In this document: piece after piece, positions 32,908-41,812 of the stretch
Position numbering within the stretch: the first letter of the stretch is position 1
How the letters are laid out: each line of letters opens with the position of its first letter
Assembly: GCF_048820915.1 (NCBI RefSeq)
Contig: NZ_JBMERR010000005.1
Span: 1 to 64,000 of the forward strand
Direction: 5' to 3'
Origin: Cribrihabitans_A pelagius
GTDB taxonomy: Bacteria; Pseudomonadota; Alphaproteobacteria; Rhodobacterales; Rhodobacteraceae
Length of the DNA stretch: 64,000 nt
Notes under the pieces: model-generated
The model's input: the letters and a program-made list of their open reading frames with translations, nothing else
Database searches by the model: none
Told to the model about the DNA's origin: nothing
Translations under genes and position numbers: made by a program

Positions 32908-33692
32908 GCGGGCGGATTTCGGGCGGCAAGGGCCGCTGGGCGGATCTGGCGCCGCGGGCGGCGTCGGCGCTGGTGATGGTCCTGATCGCGGGCTTTGCGG
33001 TCTGGGCGGGCGGCCTGGTGTTTGCGGTGATGATCGCGGCGCTGGCCGGCGGAATGGTCTGGGAACTGGTGCGGATGCTGGACCCGGACCGCGGCGCCGC
33101 CGCGCTGCTGCTGGGGGTATTGTGCTTTGCCGCGATGCTGGCGGCGGCCCTGCTGCCGCCGGTCTGGGCGCTGCCGCTGCTGGCAGCACCGGCGCTGGCG
33201 GGGGCGGGGCAACTTGGCCGCAACCGGGGCCATTTCATCGGCTTCACGCTGTGGGTGATGTTTGCGGCCTTCGGCTTCATCTGGCTGCGCAACGTCCTGG
33301 GCGCGTCCTGGATGCTGTGGCTGATCGGCGTGGTGGTGGCGACGGACGTCGCAGGGTACTTCGCGGGCAAGACATTCGGCGGACCGAAGCTGTGGCCGCG
33401 GGTCAGCCCCAAAAAGACCTGGAGCGGCGCCTCGGCCGGCTGGCTGGCGGCGGCGCTGACGGGCGCGGGCTTTGCCGCAGCTGCAGGGCTGGGCACAGGC
33501 ATCATCCTTCTGTCGGTGCTGCTGTCGATGGCGAGCCAGGCGGGCGACATCGCCGAGAGTGCCCTCAAACGCAAGATGGGCGTGAAGGACTCCAGCGCCC
33601 TGATCCCCGGCCACGGCGGCCTCCTGGACCGCTTTGACGGCATGCTGGGGGCGGCGGCGATGTTCCTGGCTGCGCTGCCCTTCCTGGGATAG
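32904..33692 (+). CDS. cdsA: Phosphatidate cytidylyltransferase
   Basis: 262 residues with about seven to eight membrane helices. It forms CDP-diacylglycerol from phosphatidate and CTP. The C-terminal signature runs from SPKKTWSGASAGW to SALKRKMGVKDSSALIPGHG and GGLLDRFDG, with the metal-binding Asp and His residues. The ATG overlaps the uppS stop. Confidence 0.94.
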   Translation: MSGRISGGKGRWADLAPRAASALVMVLIAGFAVWAGGLVFAVMIAALAGGMVWELVRMLDPDRGAAALLLGVLCFAAMLAAALLPPVWALPLLAAPALAGAGQLGRNRGHFIGFTLWVMFAAFGFIWLRNVLGASWMLWLIGVVVATDVAGYFAGKTFGGPKLWPRVSPKKTWSGASAGWLAAALTGAGFAAAAGLGTGIILLSVLLSMASQAGDIAESALKRKMGVKDSSALIPGHGGLLDRFDGMLGAAAMFLAALPFLG

Positions 33693-33708
33693 CCAGAACG
33701 GAAGAGAC

Positions 33709-34881
33709 ATGCGGAAGATTTCAATTTTCGGGGCCACCGGGTCGATTGGGCAGAACACGCTCGACCTGATCCGGCGGGATCCCGGCAGCTATGACGTGGT
33801 GGCGCTGACCGGCGGCGCCAATATCGCCCGGCTGGCCGAAGATGCCCGCGCGTTTGGCGCAGATATTGCCGTGACCGCTTTTGAGGACCGGCTGGACGAA
33901 TTGCGCACGGCGCTGGCGGGCTCCGGCGTGGAGGCTGCGGCGGGGCAGGCGGCGCTCATGGAGGCGGCGGCACGGCCTGCGGACTGGATCATGTCCGCGA
34001 TTGTCGGCGCGGCCGGGCTGGCGCCGGGGCTGGAGGCGCTGAAGCACGGCACCGCGCTGGCGCTGGCCAACAAGGAATCGCTGGTCTGCGCCGGGCCGCT
34101 TCTGATGCAGACCGCGCGGGAGCATGGCGCCCGGGTGCTGCCGGTTGACAGCGAGCATTCGGCGGTGTTCCAGGCCTTGGCGGGCGAGGATACGGCGGCG
34201 GTGGAGCGGGTTGTGATCACCGCTTCGGGCGGGGCGTTCCGCGACTGGCCGCTGGAGAAACTGGTAGGCGCGACCCTGGCGGAGGCGTCCTCGCATCCCA
34301 ATTGGGACATGGGGCAGCGGATTACCATCGACAGTGCCTCTATGTTCAACAAGGCGCTGGAAGTCATTGAGACTCATGAATATTTCGGCATAGAGGCGGA
34401 GCGGATCGAGGTGCTGGTGCATCCGGAATCGCTGGTGCACGCGCTGGTCGGCTTCACGGATGGCGCGCTGATGGCGCATCTTGGCGCGCCCGATATGCGC
34501 CACGCCATCGGCTATGCGCTGCACTGGCCCGAGCGGCGCGCGCTGCCCGTCGAGCGGCTGGATCTGGCCCGGATCGGCCAGCTCAATTTCCGCGCGCCGG
34601 ATCCGGCCCGCTACCCGGCGCTGCGGCTCGCCTATGAGGTGATGGCGGCGGGCGGGCTGATGGGGGCGGGTTTCAACGCCGCCAAGGAACAGGCGCTCGA
34701 CGACTTCATCGCGGGCCGCATCCGCTTCACCGATATGGCCGCCGTGGCAGAGACCGTGCTGGAGCGGCTGACGGCGGAGCCGGGCCTCATCAATGCCGCA
34801 ATGACGCTTGATAACGTGATGCAAGTTGACCACATATCCCGGAAAGAGGCCGCAAAAGCTGCCGCAGAACGCATAGGGTAG
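33709..34881 (+). CDS. dxr: 1-deoxy-D-xylulose-5-phosphate reductoisomerase
   Basis: 390 residues. It catalyses the committed step of the MEP isoprenoid pathway. The NADPH loop FGATGSIGQNTLDL is at the start, LANKESLVCAG and PVDSEHSAVFQ supply substrate and metal residues, and SGGAFRDWP plus HPNWDMGQRITIDSASMFNK follow. The start at 33709 is chosen for the Rossmann motif; the longer frame overlaps cdsA. Confidence 0.97.
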   Translation: MRKISIFGATGSIGQNTLDLIRRDPGSYDVVALTGGANIARLAEDARAFGADIAVTAFEDRLDELRTALAGSGVEAAAGQAALMEAAARPADWIMSAIVGAAGLAPGLEALKHGTALALANKESLVCAGPLLMQTAREHGARVLPVDSEHSAVFQALAGEDTAAVERVVITASGGAFRDWPLEKLVGATLAEASSHPNWDMGQRITIDSASMFNKALEVIETHEYFGIEAERIEVLVHPESLVHALVGFTDGALMAHLGAPDMRHAIGYALHWPERRALPVERLDLARIGQLNFRAPDPARYPALRLAYEVMAAGGLMGAGFNAAKEQALDDFIAGRIRFTDMAAVAETVLERLTAEPGLINAAMTLDNVMQVDHISRKEAAKAAAERIG

Positions 34882-34885
34882 ACCA

Positions 34886-36235
34886 TTGGACGCACTTTCT
34901 TTCGTCCCGCAGTTCGGCGGGTTCCTCTATACCGTTGCCAGTTTCGTGGTGGCGCTGTCGGTGATCGTGGCCGTGCACGAATACGGCCATTACATCGTCG
35001 GGCGCTGGTCCGGCATCCATGCCGAGGTGTTCTCGATCGGCTTTGGCCCGGTGCTGTGGAGCCGCGTCGACAAGCGCGGCACCCGCTGGCAGATCGCGCT
35101 TCTGCCCTTTGGCGGCTATGTGAAATTCCTGGGCGATTCCAACGCCGCTTCGGGCAAGGACGCGGACACTATGGCGGCCGCGGCAGGCGACGCTGCGGCC
35201 TTGCGGCGGACCATGCATGGCGCGCCGCTCTGGGCGCGGTCGGCCACTGTCGCGGCGGGGCCTGTCTTCAATTTCGTGATGTCGGCGGCGATCTTTGCCG
35301 CTGTCGCGATGTCGCAGGGCGTGCTGCGCGACCCGCCTGCCGTGGGCACGCTGGCGCCGCTGCCGGGGTTCGAGAGCGAATTGCGCGAGGGTGACGAGCT
35401 GCTGACCGCGGGCGGGCTTCCGGTGCCGGATTTTGCCGATACCGCCGCCTGGGCCGCGTTCCGCGCGGAACTGCCGCAGGAACATCCGCTGGACTATACA
35501 GTGCGCCGTGGCGGCACCGAGATCGCGGTGCAGGGCCCCTATCTCTATCCGCCATATGTGCGCGGGGTGGTGCCGCGCAGCGCGGCGGCGGATGCGGGAC
35601 TGATGCCGGGGGACGTGGTCACCGCGGTGGATGGCAGCGCGGTTGTTTCTTTCGACGAGCTGAAGGCGCATGTGGAAGCAGCGGACGGCAAGCCGCTGCT
35701 CTTGCAGGTCTGGCGCGATGGCGAAGAGGTCGAGATGGCGCTGGCACCGCGCCGCACTGACGAGCCGCAGGCGGATGGCGGCTTTGCCAGCCGCTGGCGC
35801 ATTGGCATCATCGGCGGGCTGGCCTTCGAGCCGGCGACCGAGCCTGCGGGGCTGGGCGCGTCGCTCGCAAGCGGGGCGGCGCAGGTCTGGGCGGTGGTGG
35901 AGACCTCGCTTTCGGGCCTGAAGCACATGATCACCGGCGCGATCAGCACCTGCAACCTGTCGGGGCCCATCGGCATCGCCGAGACTTCGGGCGCGATGGC
36001 GAGCCAGGGGGCGGAGAGCTTCATCCGCTTCATCGCGGTGCTGTCGACGGCGGTGGGGCTGCTCAATCTGTTCCCGGTGCCGGCACTCGATGGCGGCCAT
36101 CTGATGTTTTACGCCTATGAGGCGGTCGCAGGCCGGCCGCCGAGCGACCGCGCGGTGCGGGTGCTGATGTCGCTGGGCGTGGCGATCGTGCTGGGGCTGA
36201 TGCTGTTTGCGCTTGGCAACGATCTGTTCTGCTGA
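34886..36235 (+). CDS. rseP: RseP-type site-2 intramembrane zinc protease
   Basis: 449 residues. HEYGH at 31-35 in the first membrane helix is the zinc site, and the second motif VPALDGGHLMFYAYEA near the C-terminus supplies the LDG Asp. A central PDZ region (about 205-270, RGVVPRSAAADAGLMPGDVV) precedes it; an upstream PDZ remnant is likely. The family cuts anti-sigma factors and signal-peptide remnants in the membrane. The start is a TTG at 34886, 4 bp after the dxr stop. No ATG fits before the catalytic helix, so this non-standard start is well supported. Confidence 0.94.
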   Translation: MDALSFVPQFGGFLYTVASFVVALSVIVAVHEYGHYIVGRWSGIHAEVFSIGFGPVLWSRVDKRGTRWQIALLPFGGYVKFLGDSNAASGKDADTMAAAAGDAAALRRTMHGAPLWARSATVAAGPVFNFVMSAAIFAAVAMSQGVLRDPPAVGTLAPLPGFESELREGDELLTAGGLPVPDFADTAAWAAFRAELPQEHPLDYTVRRGGTEIAVQGPYLYPPYVRGVVPRSAAADAGLMPGDVVTAVDGSAVVSFDELKAHVEAADGKPLLLQVWRDGEEVEMALAPRRTDEPQADGGFASRWRIGIIGGLAFEPATEPAGLGASLASGAAQVWAVVETSLSGLKHMITGAISTCNLSGPIGIAETSGAMASQGAESFIRFIAVLSTAVGLLNLFPVPALDGGHLMFYAYEAVAGRPPSDRAVRVLMSLGVAIVLGLMLFALGNDLFC

Positions 36236-36265
36236 ACCCGCCTGAACCCGCCAAATCCGGCCTTC

Positions 36266-36300
36266 GCGGCAGTTGGGCCGCATTCCTGCCCAACTGCCGC
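36266..36300 (+). terminator. Strong stem-loop after rseP
   Basis: A perfect 12-bp inverted repeat, GCGGCAGTTGGG and CCCAACTGCCGC with an 11-nt loop, lies 31 bp past the rseP stop. It is not followed by a U-tract, so it may act as a processing or protection hairpin before the bamA part of the cluster. Confidence 0.5.
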
Positions 36301-36391
36301 CATATTCCCCCGTTAACGATTTTGCAATCGGAAACAGTCCGCCGCCGGGGTGTGGAGCGCGGCAGCGGCACAGGCACAAACGGGGGTCGCC

Positions 36392-36520
36392 ATGCAAGAC
36401 GTTATTTCGCAATCCTGCCGCGGGCTGGGGCTGCTGATGCAGCTGAACTGGGACCGCGCGCTGACGGCCTTCACCATCGTTGCCGCGCTGGCGGCGGCGG
36501 GCTGGGCGATTCCCGTCTGA
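36392..36520 (+). CDS. Small membrane protein between rseP and bamA (42 aa)
   Basis: The 42-residue product begins MQDVISQSCRGLGLLMQLNW and ends AAGWAIPV, with one hydrophobic segment (about 24-40). An initiating ATG with GGGGGTCGCC just upstream gives a plausible ribosome site. It resembles in size and layout the 40-aa protein at 50393 but lacks a LexA-type box. I do not recognise a family; it could be a conserved small membrane protein of the group or a chance frame. Confidence 0.45.
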   Translation: MQDVISQSCRGLGLLMQLNWDRALTAFTIVAALAAAGWAIPV

Positions 36521-36650
36521 GTACCTGTCTGCCCCGCCGTGATTTTTCCGGCAGGGACAGGCCCCAAACTGCGGCCTTGTTGGTTTTGACAACCGCAAAC
36601 AAACCCGCTACGCACGTGCCAAAGCGGCTAAAATAAGCGGGTTCTAAAAA

Positions 36651-39038
36651 ATGGTTTGGGGGAAAGTCGCAGGAAAATCCTGTGGTGAAAAGAAATCGGG
36701 CATCAACATTTTGTACCGGAAGGCATCGGCAATTTCTCTGGCCGTTGCCTTGGGTTACGCCTTGGCACCGCTGCCTGCGGGCGCGCAGTCCTACCGCTTT
36801 ACCGCGGTCGAAGTGGAGGGCAACGAGCGTATCCAGGCCTCCACCGTGGTGGCCTATACCGGCATCGAGCGCGGCGAGGCAGTGAGTGCCGGCGCGCTGA
36901 ACGACGCCTACCAGCGCATCCTTGACAGTGGTGTATTTGAGACAGTCGAACTGGAGCCGCGCGGCAACACGCTGGTCATCAAGGTCACCGAGTTTCCGAC
37001 CATCAACCGGATCAGCTATGAAGGCAACCGGCGGATCAAGGACGAGACGCTGGAGGAGGTGGTGGACTCCGCGCCCCGCCGGGTGTTCAGCCCGGCGCAG
37101 GCCGAGCGCGACGCCGCCGCCATCGCCGATGTCTACAGCGTGCAGGGCCGCCTGGCCTCGCGGGTCACGCCGCGCATCATCCGGCGCAGCAACAACCGCG
37201 TCGACCTGGTGTTCGAGATCTCCGAAGGCGACACCATCGAGGTGGAGCGCGTCTCCTTCACCGGCAACAGGGTCTATTCCGACCGCCGTTTGCGCCGGGT
37301 GCTGGAAACCAAGCAAGCGGGCATCCTGCGCGCCTTCATCCGCGCCGACACGCTGATCGAGGACCGGCTGGAGTTCGACAAGCAGGTCCTGCGCGATTTC
37401 TACCAGTCCCGCGGTTATGTCGATTTCCGCATCAACAGCACCAACGCCGAGGTGACCCGCGCACGCGATGCGGTGTTCCTGGTGGTGGATGTGACCGAGG
37501 GCCAGCAGTTCCGCTTTGGCGAAATCTCGGTCACCAGCGAGATCCCCGAGGCGCGCTCGGCCGAGTTCTTCAGGGCGCTGAAGATCAAGCCCGGCGTGGT
37601 CTATTCGCCGACGCTGGTGGAGAACTCGATCGACCGGCTGGAAGGGCTGGCGGTCAAGAAGGAGATTGACTTCCTGCGGGTCGAGCCGCGCGTCACCCGC
37701 AACGACCGCGACCTGACGCTGGACGTGGAGTTCGTGCTGACCCGCGGCCCGCGGGTGTTTGTCGAGCGCATCGACATCGAGGGCAACACTACCACGCTGG
37801 ACCGGGTGATCCGGCAGCAGTTCCGGGTGGTGGAGGGCGACCCCTTCAACCCGCGCGAGATCCGCAACAGCGCCGAACGCATCCGCGCGCTGGGGTATTT
37901 CGCCGAGGCGGATGTGGACGTGCGCGAGGGCAGCTCGCCCAGCCAGGTGGTGGTCGATGTGGATGTCGAGGAGCAGCCCACCGGCTCGCTCAACCTCGGC
38001 GGCTCCTACTCGGTGACCGACGGCTTTGGCCTGAACGTCGGCGTGACGGAGAACAACTTCCTGGGCCGCGGCCAGCGGCTGTCGTTCTCGGTCTCGACCG
38101 CAACCGAGGCAGAGCAGTATGTGCTGGGCTTCACCGAGCCCTTCCTGCTGGGGCGCGAGCTGCGCTTCGATCTGGACCTGGGGCTGACCGAAACCGATTC
38201 CAGCTTCTCGCAATATGACACCAGCCGGGCGTATTTCAGCCCGGGCCTGACCTTCAAGACCGGCGAGAACTCCACTGTGCAGGTGCGCTATACCTGGGAT
38301 CAGGACGAGATGCTGCGCCGCGACGACGACCCGAACGGGCTGGACCTTGGCCCGGTGGTGCGCAGCGAGACCGCGCAGGGCGAGCTGTCGGCCAGCACGG
38401 TGGGTCTGACCTACCGCTATGACACCCGCTTGACCGGGCTGGACCCGAACGCGGGCTTCCTGGTCGAGCTTGGCGCCGATTACGCGGGCCTGGGCGGCGA
38501 CAGCGACTACCTGAAGACCAGCTCCAAAATCGTGGCGCAGCGCTTGGTCCTGAACGAGGAGGTGACGCTGCGGGCGACGCTGGAATCCGGGGCTTTCCAG
38601 TGGAAGAGCGACGGTTTCAGCCGCTCGATCGACCGCTACGTGCTGACGCCTTCGATCATGCGCGGCTTTGAGCCGGGCGGTATCGGTCCGCGCGATGTCT
38701 CACCGCGCGCGGGCGGCGGCAACTACAATGACTTCCTGGGCGGCAACTACTATGCGGTGGCGCGGTTCGACGCCGAATTCCCGCTGGGCCTGCCCGAGGA
38801 GATCGGCATGCGCGGCGGCATGTTCTACGATGTCGGCAACCTCTGGGGCCTGCAGGATGTCGATACCGCCGGGGCCAGCATCCAGGGCCGCAATGGCTCT
38901 TTCCGGCATGTTGTTGGGGTGTCGCTCCTGTGGACCACCGGCATCGGCCCGCTGCGGTTCAACTTCTCCAAGGCCCTGAAGAAAGAGGACTTTGACGAGG
39001 AGCAGAGCTTCGACCTCACCTTGCAGGCGAAGTTCTGA
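36651..39038 (+). CDS. bamA: Outer membrane protein assembly factor BamA
   Basis: 795 residues. A signal peptide (hydrophobic region about 27-45, cleavage after GAQS-like sequence) precedes five POTRA domains (about 47-440; EVEGNERIQASTVVAYTGI opens the first) and a C-terminal 16-strand barrel with LGGSYSVTDGFGLNVG, and the product ends in SFDLTLQAKF with the terminal Phe expected for outer-membrane barrels. It folds and inserts barrel proteins. The N-terminal 25 residues before the signal peptide are unusually long and basic, so translation may start later. An ompH/skp-like gene follows 4 bp downstream. Confidence 0.95.
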   Translation: MVWGKVAGKSCGEKKSGINILYRKASAISLAVALGYALAPLPAGAQSYRFTAVEVEGNERIQASTVVAYTGIERGEAVSAGALNDAYQRILDSGVFETVELEPRGNTLVIKVTEFPTINRISYEGNRRIKDETLEEVVDSAPRRVFSPAQAERDAAAIADVYSVQGRLASRVTPRIIRRSNNRVDLVFEISEGDTIEVERVSFTGNRVYSDRRLRRVLETKQAGILRAFIRADTLIEDRLEFDKQVLRDFYQSRGYVDFRINSTNAEVTRARDAVFLVVDVTEGQQFRFGEISVTSEIPEARSAEFFRALKIKPGVVYSPTLVENSIDRLEGLAVKKEIDFLRVEPRVTRNDRDLTLDVEFVLTRGPRVFVERIDIEGNTTTLDRVIRQQFRVVEGDPFNPREIRNSAERIRALGYFAEADVDVREGSSPSQVVVDVDVEEQPTGSLNLGGSYSVTDGFGLNVGVTENNFLGRGQRLSFSVSTATEAEQYVLGFTEPFLLGRELRFDLDLGLTETDSSFSQYDTSRAYFSPGLTFKTGENSTVQVRYTWDQDEMLRRDDDPNGLDLGPVVRSETAQGELSASTVGLTYRYDTRLTGLDPNAGFLVELGADYAGLGGDSDYLKTSSKIVAQRLVLNEEVTLRATLESGAFQWKSDGFSRSIDRYVLTPSIMRGFEPGGIGPRDVSPRAGGGNYNDFLGGNYYAVARFDAEFPLGLPEEIGMRGGMFYDVGNLWGLQDVDTAGASIQGRNGSFRHVVGVSLLWTTGIGPLRFNFSKALKKEDFDEEQSFDLTLQAKF

Positions 39039-39042
39039 GGTG

Positions 39043-39663
39043 ATGCGCGGCGGCGGCAGGCGGAGGCTTGCGGCCGCGCTGGCCTGCCTTGCGGCAGCGC
39101 CGGTGCTGGCCGAGACGCCGGATCCGGCGCCGGGCAGCCGCCTGCTGCAGGATTTTGGCAGCGGCGCAGGGTTCCGGCTGGGCGCGCCGCAGAGCGGGAT
39201 CCTGACCATCCAGCCCGACCGGCTGTTTTCCGAAAGCGCTTTTGGCAAGCGGGTCGAGCGCGAGATCGAGGCTGCGGGCGCGGTGCTCACGGCCGAGAAC
39301 CGCCGCATCGAGGCCGAGCTGCGCGCCGAGGAGCTGGAGCTGGCCGAGCGGCGCGCGGGGATGGAGCCGGCGGCGTTCCGGGCGCTGGCCGACGCCTTTG
39401 ACGAAAAGGTGCAGGAGACCCGGCGCGCGCAGGACCAGAAGCTGCGCGAGATCAGCCAGATGGGCGAAGCCGCGCGGCGCGACTTCATGACCGCCTCGCT
39501 TCCGGTGCTGCAGGAGATCATGCGCGAGACCGGCGCGGGCGCGATCCTGGAGCATTCCTCGGTTTTCCTGAGTGCCGATTCCGCCGATATCACCAGCCTT
39601 GCCATCGCCCGCATCGACGCGGTGCTGGGTGACGGCAGCACCTCCGGCACAGGCGCGCCCTGA
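39043..39663 (+). CDS. OmpH/Skp-family periplasmic chaperone
   Basis: 206 residues: signal peptide (RRRLAAALACLAAAPVLA), a QPDRLFSESAFGKRVEREIE segment matching the OmpH/Skp family start, then a charged coiled-coil region (about 75-150) forming the tentacle helices. Skp escorts unfolded outer-membrane proteins to BamA, whose gene ends just before. The tail ends in a low-complexity GSTSGTGAP. The start ATG at 39043 follows a GAGGTG sequence. Confidence 0.88.
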   Translation: MRGGGRRRLAAALACLAAAPVLAETPDPAPGSRLLQDFGSGAGFRLGAPQSGILTIQPDRLFSESAFGKRVEREIEAAGAVLTAENRRIEAELRAEELELAERRAGMEPAAFRALADAFDEKVQETRRAQDQKLREISQMGEAARRDFMTASLPVLQEIMRETGAGAILEHSSVFLSADSADITSLAIARIDAVLGDGSTSGTGAP

Positions 39664-39764
39664 GGCGCCGCCAGCTTGCCGAAACTGCCTCCGCTTGCTA
39701 GGGACGGCGCAACACTTCCGAAACCATTTTCGCAACCACTTCCGTAACTCATGGGAAAGCACGC

Positions 39765-40232
39765 ATGACCACCGAGCTGCAAAGCGCCGATATCCAACTG
39801 ATCCAGCGGATCCTGCCGCACCGCTATCCGTTTCTGCTGGTGGACAAGGTGGTCGATATCGACAGCTACAAATCGGCCCGCGGAATCAAGAACGTGACGA
39901 TGAACGAGCCGCATTTCCAGGGCCATTTCCCGGGCACGCCGATCATGCCGGGCGTCACCATCATCGAGGCGATGGCGCAGACCGCGGGCGTGATGCTGGG
40001 GGTCGGCATGGATATCGTCGACACCGATCTGCTGATCTATTTCATGAACATCGACAAGTGCAAATTCCGCCGCAAGGTGGTGCCGGGCGACGTGCTGGAG
40101 ATGCAGGTGGACACGCTGCGCGGCAAGCCCGGCGGCAAGATCTTCAAGTTCTCCGGCCGCGCCACAGTGGGCGGCGAAGTGGCGGCCGAGGCCGAGTTCT
40201 CGGCCATGGTGGACGTGCAGAAGGACGCATGA
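39765..40232 (+). CDS. fabZ: 3-hydroxyacyl-[ACP] dehydratase
   Basis: 155 residues of the hot-dog fold. It dehydrates 3-hydroxyacyl-ACP in fatty acid synthesis, drawing on the same pool that LpxA uses for lipid A. The catalytic His54 (FQGHFPGTPIMPGV) and Glu68 (IIEAMAQ) are present, and HRYPFLLVDKV opens the domain. Its stop overlaps the ATG run at the lpxA start. Confidence 0.97.
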   Translation: MTTELQSADIQLIQRILPHRYPFLLVDKVVDIDSYKSARGIKNVTMNEPHFQGHFPGTPIMPGVTIIEAMAQTAGVMLGVGMDIVDTDLLIYFMNIDKCKFRRKVVPGDVLEMQVDTLRGKPGGKIFKFSGRATVGGEVAAEAEFSAMVDVQKDA

Positions 40233-40234
40233 TG

Positions 40235-41020
40235 ATGAGCCGGATTCACCCCAGCGCCGTGATCGAGGAAGGCGCCAGGATTGGCGAGGGCTGCGAGATC
40301 GGCCCGTTCTGCGTGGTCGGCCCCGATGTGGTTCTGGGGGACCGGGTGGTTCTGAAATCCCATGTCGTCGTCACCGGCGACACCGAGATCGGCGAGGAGA
40401 CGGTGGTGTTTCCCTTCGCTGTCCTGGGCGAGATCCCGCAGGATCTGAAGTTCAAGGGCGAGAAATGCCGGACGGTGATCGGCAAGCGCAACCGCATCCG
40501 TGAGCATGTGACGGTGAATGCCGGCACCGAGGGCGGCGGCGGGCTGACCCGGATCGGCGATGACGGTCTGTTCATGGCGGGCTGCCACATCGCCCATGAC
40601 GCTCAGGTCGGCGACCGGGTGATCGTGGTGAACTCGGCGGCGGTCGCGGGGCACTGCGTGCTGGAAGATGACGTCATTATCGGCGGTCTTTCAGGCATCC
40701 ACCAATGGGTGCGCATCGGCCAGGGCGCGATCATCGGCGCGGTCACCATGGTGACCAACGACGTGATTCCCTATGGCCTGGTGCAGGCGCAGCGCGGCGA
40801 GCTGGACGGGCTGAACCTGGTTGGCCTCAAGCGCCGCGGCGTCACCCGCAAGGACATCACCGCACTGCGCGCCGCCTTCCAGATGCTGGCGCAGGGCGAG
40901 GGGACCTTTCAGGAGCGCGCGCGCCGCCTCGGCGAAGAGACCGACAGCGAATACGTGCAGGAGATCGTCGCTTTCATCACCGGTGAAAGCGACCGCTCCT
41001 TCCTCACACCGGGGGGCTGA
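40235..41020 (+). CDS. lpxA: UDP-N-acetylglucosamine acyltransferase
   Basis: 261 residues from the third of three consecutive ATGs, chosen because AAGGA at 40221-40225 is best spaced for it. Left-handed beta-helix hexapeptide repeats fill about 1-190 (IHPSAVIEEGARIGEGCEIG). The catalytic His is in the GCHIAHDAQVG stretch, and a C-terminal helical domain follows. First enzyme of lipid A synthesis. It is flanked by fabZ and lpxI; lpxD, often in this cluster, is absent here. Confidence 0.96.
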   Translation: MSRIHPSAVIEEGARIGEGCEIGPFCVVGPDVVLGDRVVLKSHVVVTGDTEIGEETVVFPFAVLGEIPQDLKFKGEKCRTVIGKRNRIREHVTVNAGTEGGGGLTRIGDDGLFMAGCHIAHDAQVGDRVIVVNSAAVAGHCVLEDDVIIGGLSGIHQWVRIGQGAIIGAVTMVTNDVIPYGLVQAQRGELDGLNLVGLKRRGVTRKDITALRAAFQMLAQGEGTFQERARRLGEETDSEYVQEIVAFITGESDRSFLTPGG

Positions 41021-41023
41021 GCC

Positions 41024-41812
41024 ATGCTGGCGCTGATCGCAGGAGAAGGGCAGCTGCCCGCCGAAGTCGCCGCGCGGGCGCCCGGCCGGCCGCTGATCTG
41101 CGCGATGGAAGGGTCGCCGCCGGACGCGGCCGACCCCGAGATCACCTTCCGGCTGGAGCAGCTGGGCAGCTTCCTGGAGCGGCTGAAGGCGGCGGAGGTG
41201 ACCGAAATCTGCATGGCGGGCGCGGTGCGCCGTCCGAACATCGACCCTTCCGCCATTGATGCGGCCACCCTGCCGCTGGTGCCGGTGCTGCAAGGGGCGC
41301 TGGCCGCGGGCGATGACGGGGCGCTGCGGGCGATCATCGGGATCTTCGAGCAGGCGGGTTTTGCGGTGCGCGCCGCGCATGAGGTGGCGCCGGATTTGCT
41401 GATGGGTGAGGGCGTGCCGACGAAAGTGCAGCCGGGCGAGCTGGACAAGGCCGACGCGCTGCGCGGGGCGGAGATTGTCGCCGCGATGAGTGCCGCGGAC
41501 ATCGGCCAGTCCTGCGCCGTGCGGGGGCGGCAGGCGATTGCGGTGGAAAACATCTTTGGCACCGACTGGATGCTGGCCGCGCTGGCGCATCGGCCGGACG
41601 GGCAGGGCGGGCTGCTGTTCAAGGCGCCGAAACCGGCGCAGGACCGCCGCGCCGACCTGCCCGCCATCGGCGTTGCAACGGTGGAGGCTGCCGCCAGGGC
41701 CGGGCTTTCCGGCATCGTGCTGGAGGCGGGCGGGGTCATCGTGCTGGACCAGGCGGCGGTGATAGACGCCTGCGACCGGCTGGGGCTGTTCCTCTGGCTG
41801 CGCGCGGCATGA
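41024..41812 (+). CDS. lpxI: UDP-2,3-diacylglucosamine pyrophosphatase LpxI
   Basis: 262 residues of the LpxI family (DUF1009), the alphaproteobacterial replacement for LpxH. MLALIAGEGQLPAEVA at the N-terminus, AVENIFGTDWMLA in the middle and KAPKPAQDRRADLPAIG followed by GLSGIVLEAGG near the C-terminus are the conserved blocks. It cleaves UDP-2,3-diacylglucosamine to lipid X, the substrate of LpxB, whose start overlaps the lpxI stop by 4 bp. Confidence 0.95.
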   Translation: MLALIAGEGQLPAEVAARAPGRPLICAMEGSPPDAADPEITFRLEQLGSFLERLKAAEVTEICMAGAVRRPNIDPSAIDAATLPLVPVLQGALAAGDDGALRAIIGIFEQAGFAVRAAHEVAPDLLMGEGVPTKVQPGELDKADALRGAEIVAAMSAADIGQSCAVRGRQAIAVENIFGTDWMLAALAHRPDGQGGLLFKAPKPAQDRRADLPAIGVATVEAAARAGLSGIVLEAGGVIVLDQAAVIDACDRLGLFLWLRAA

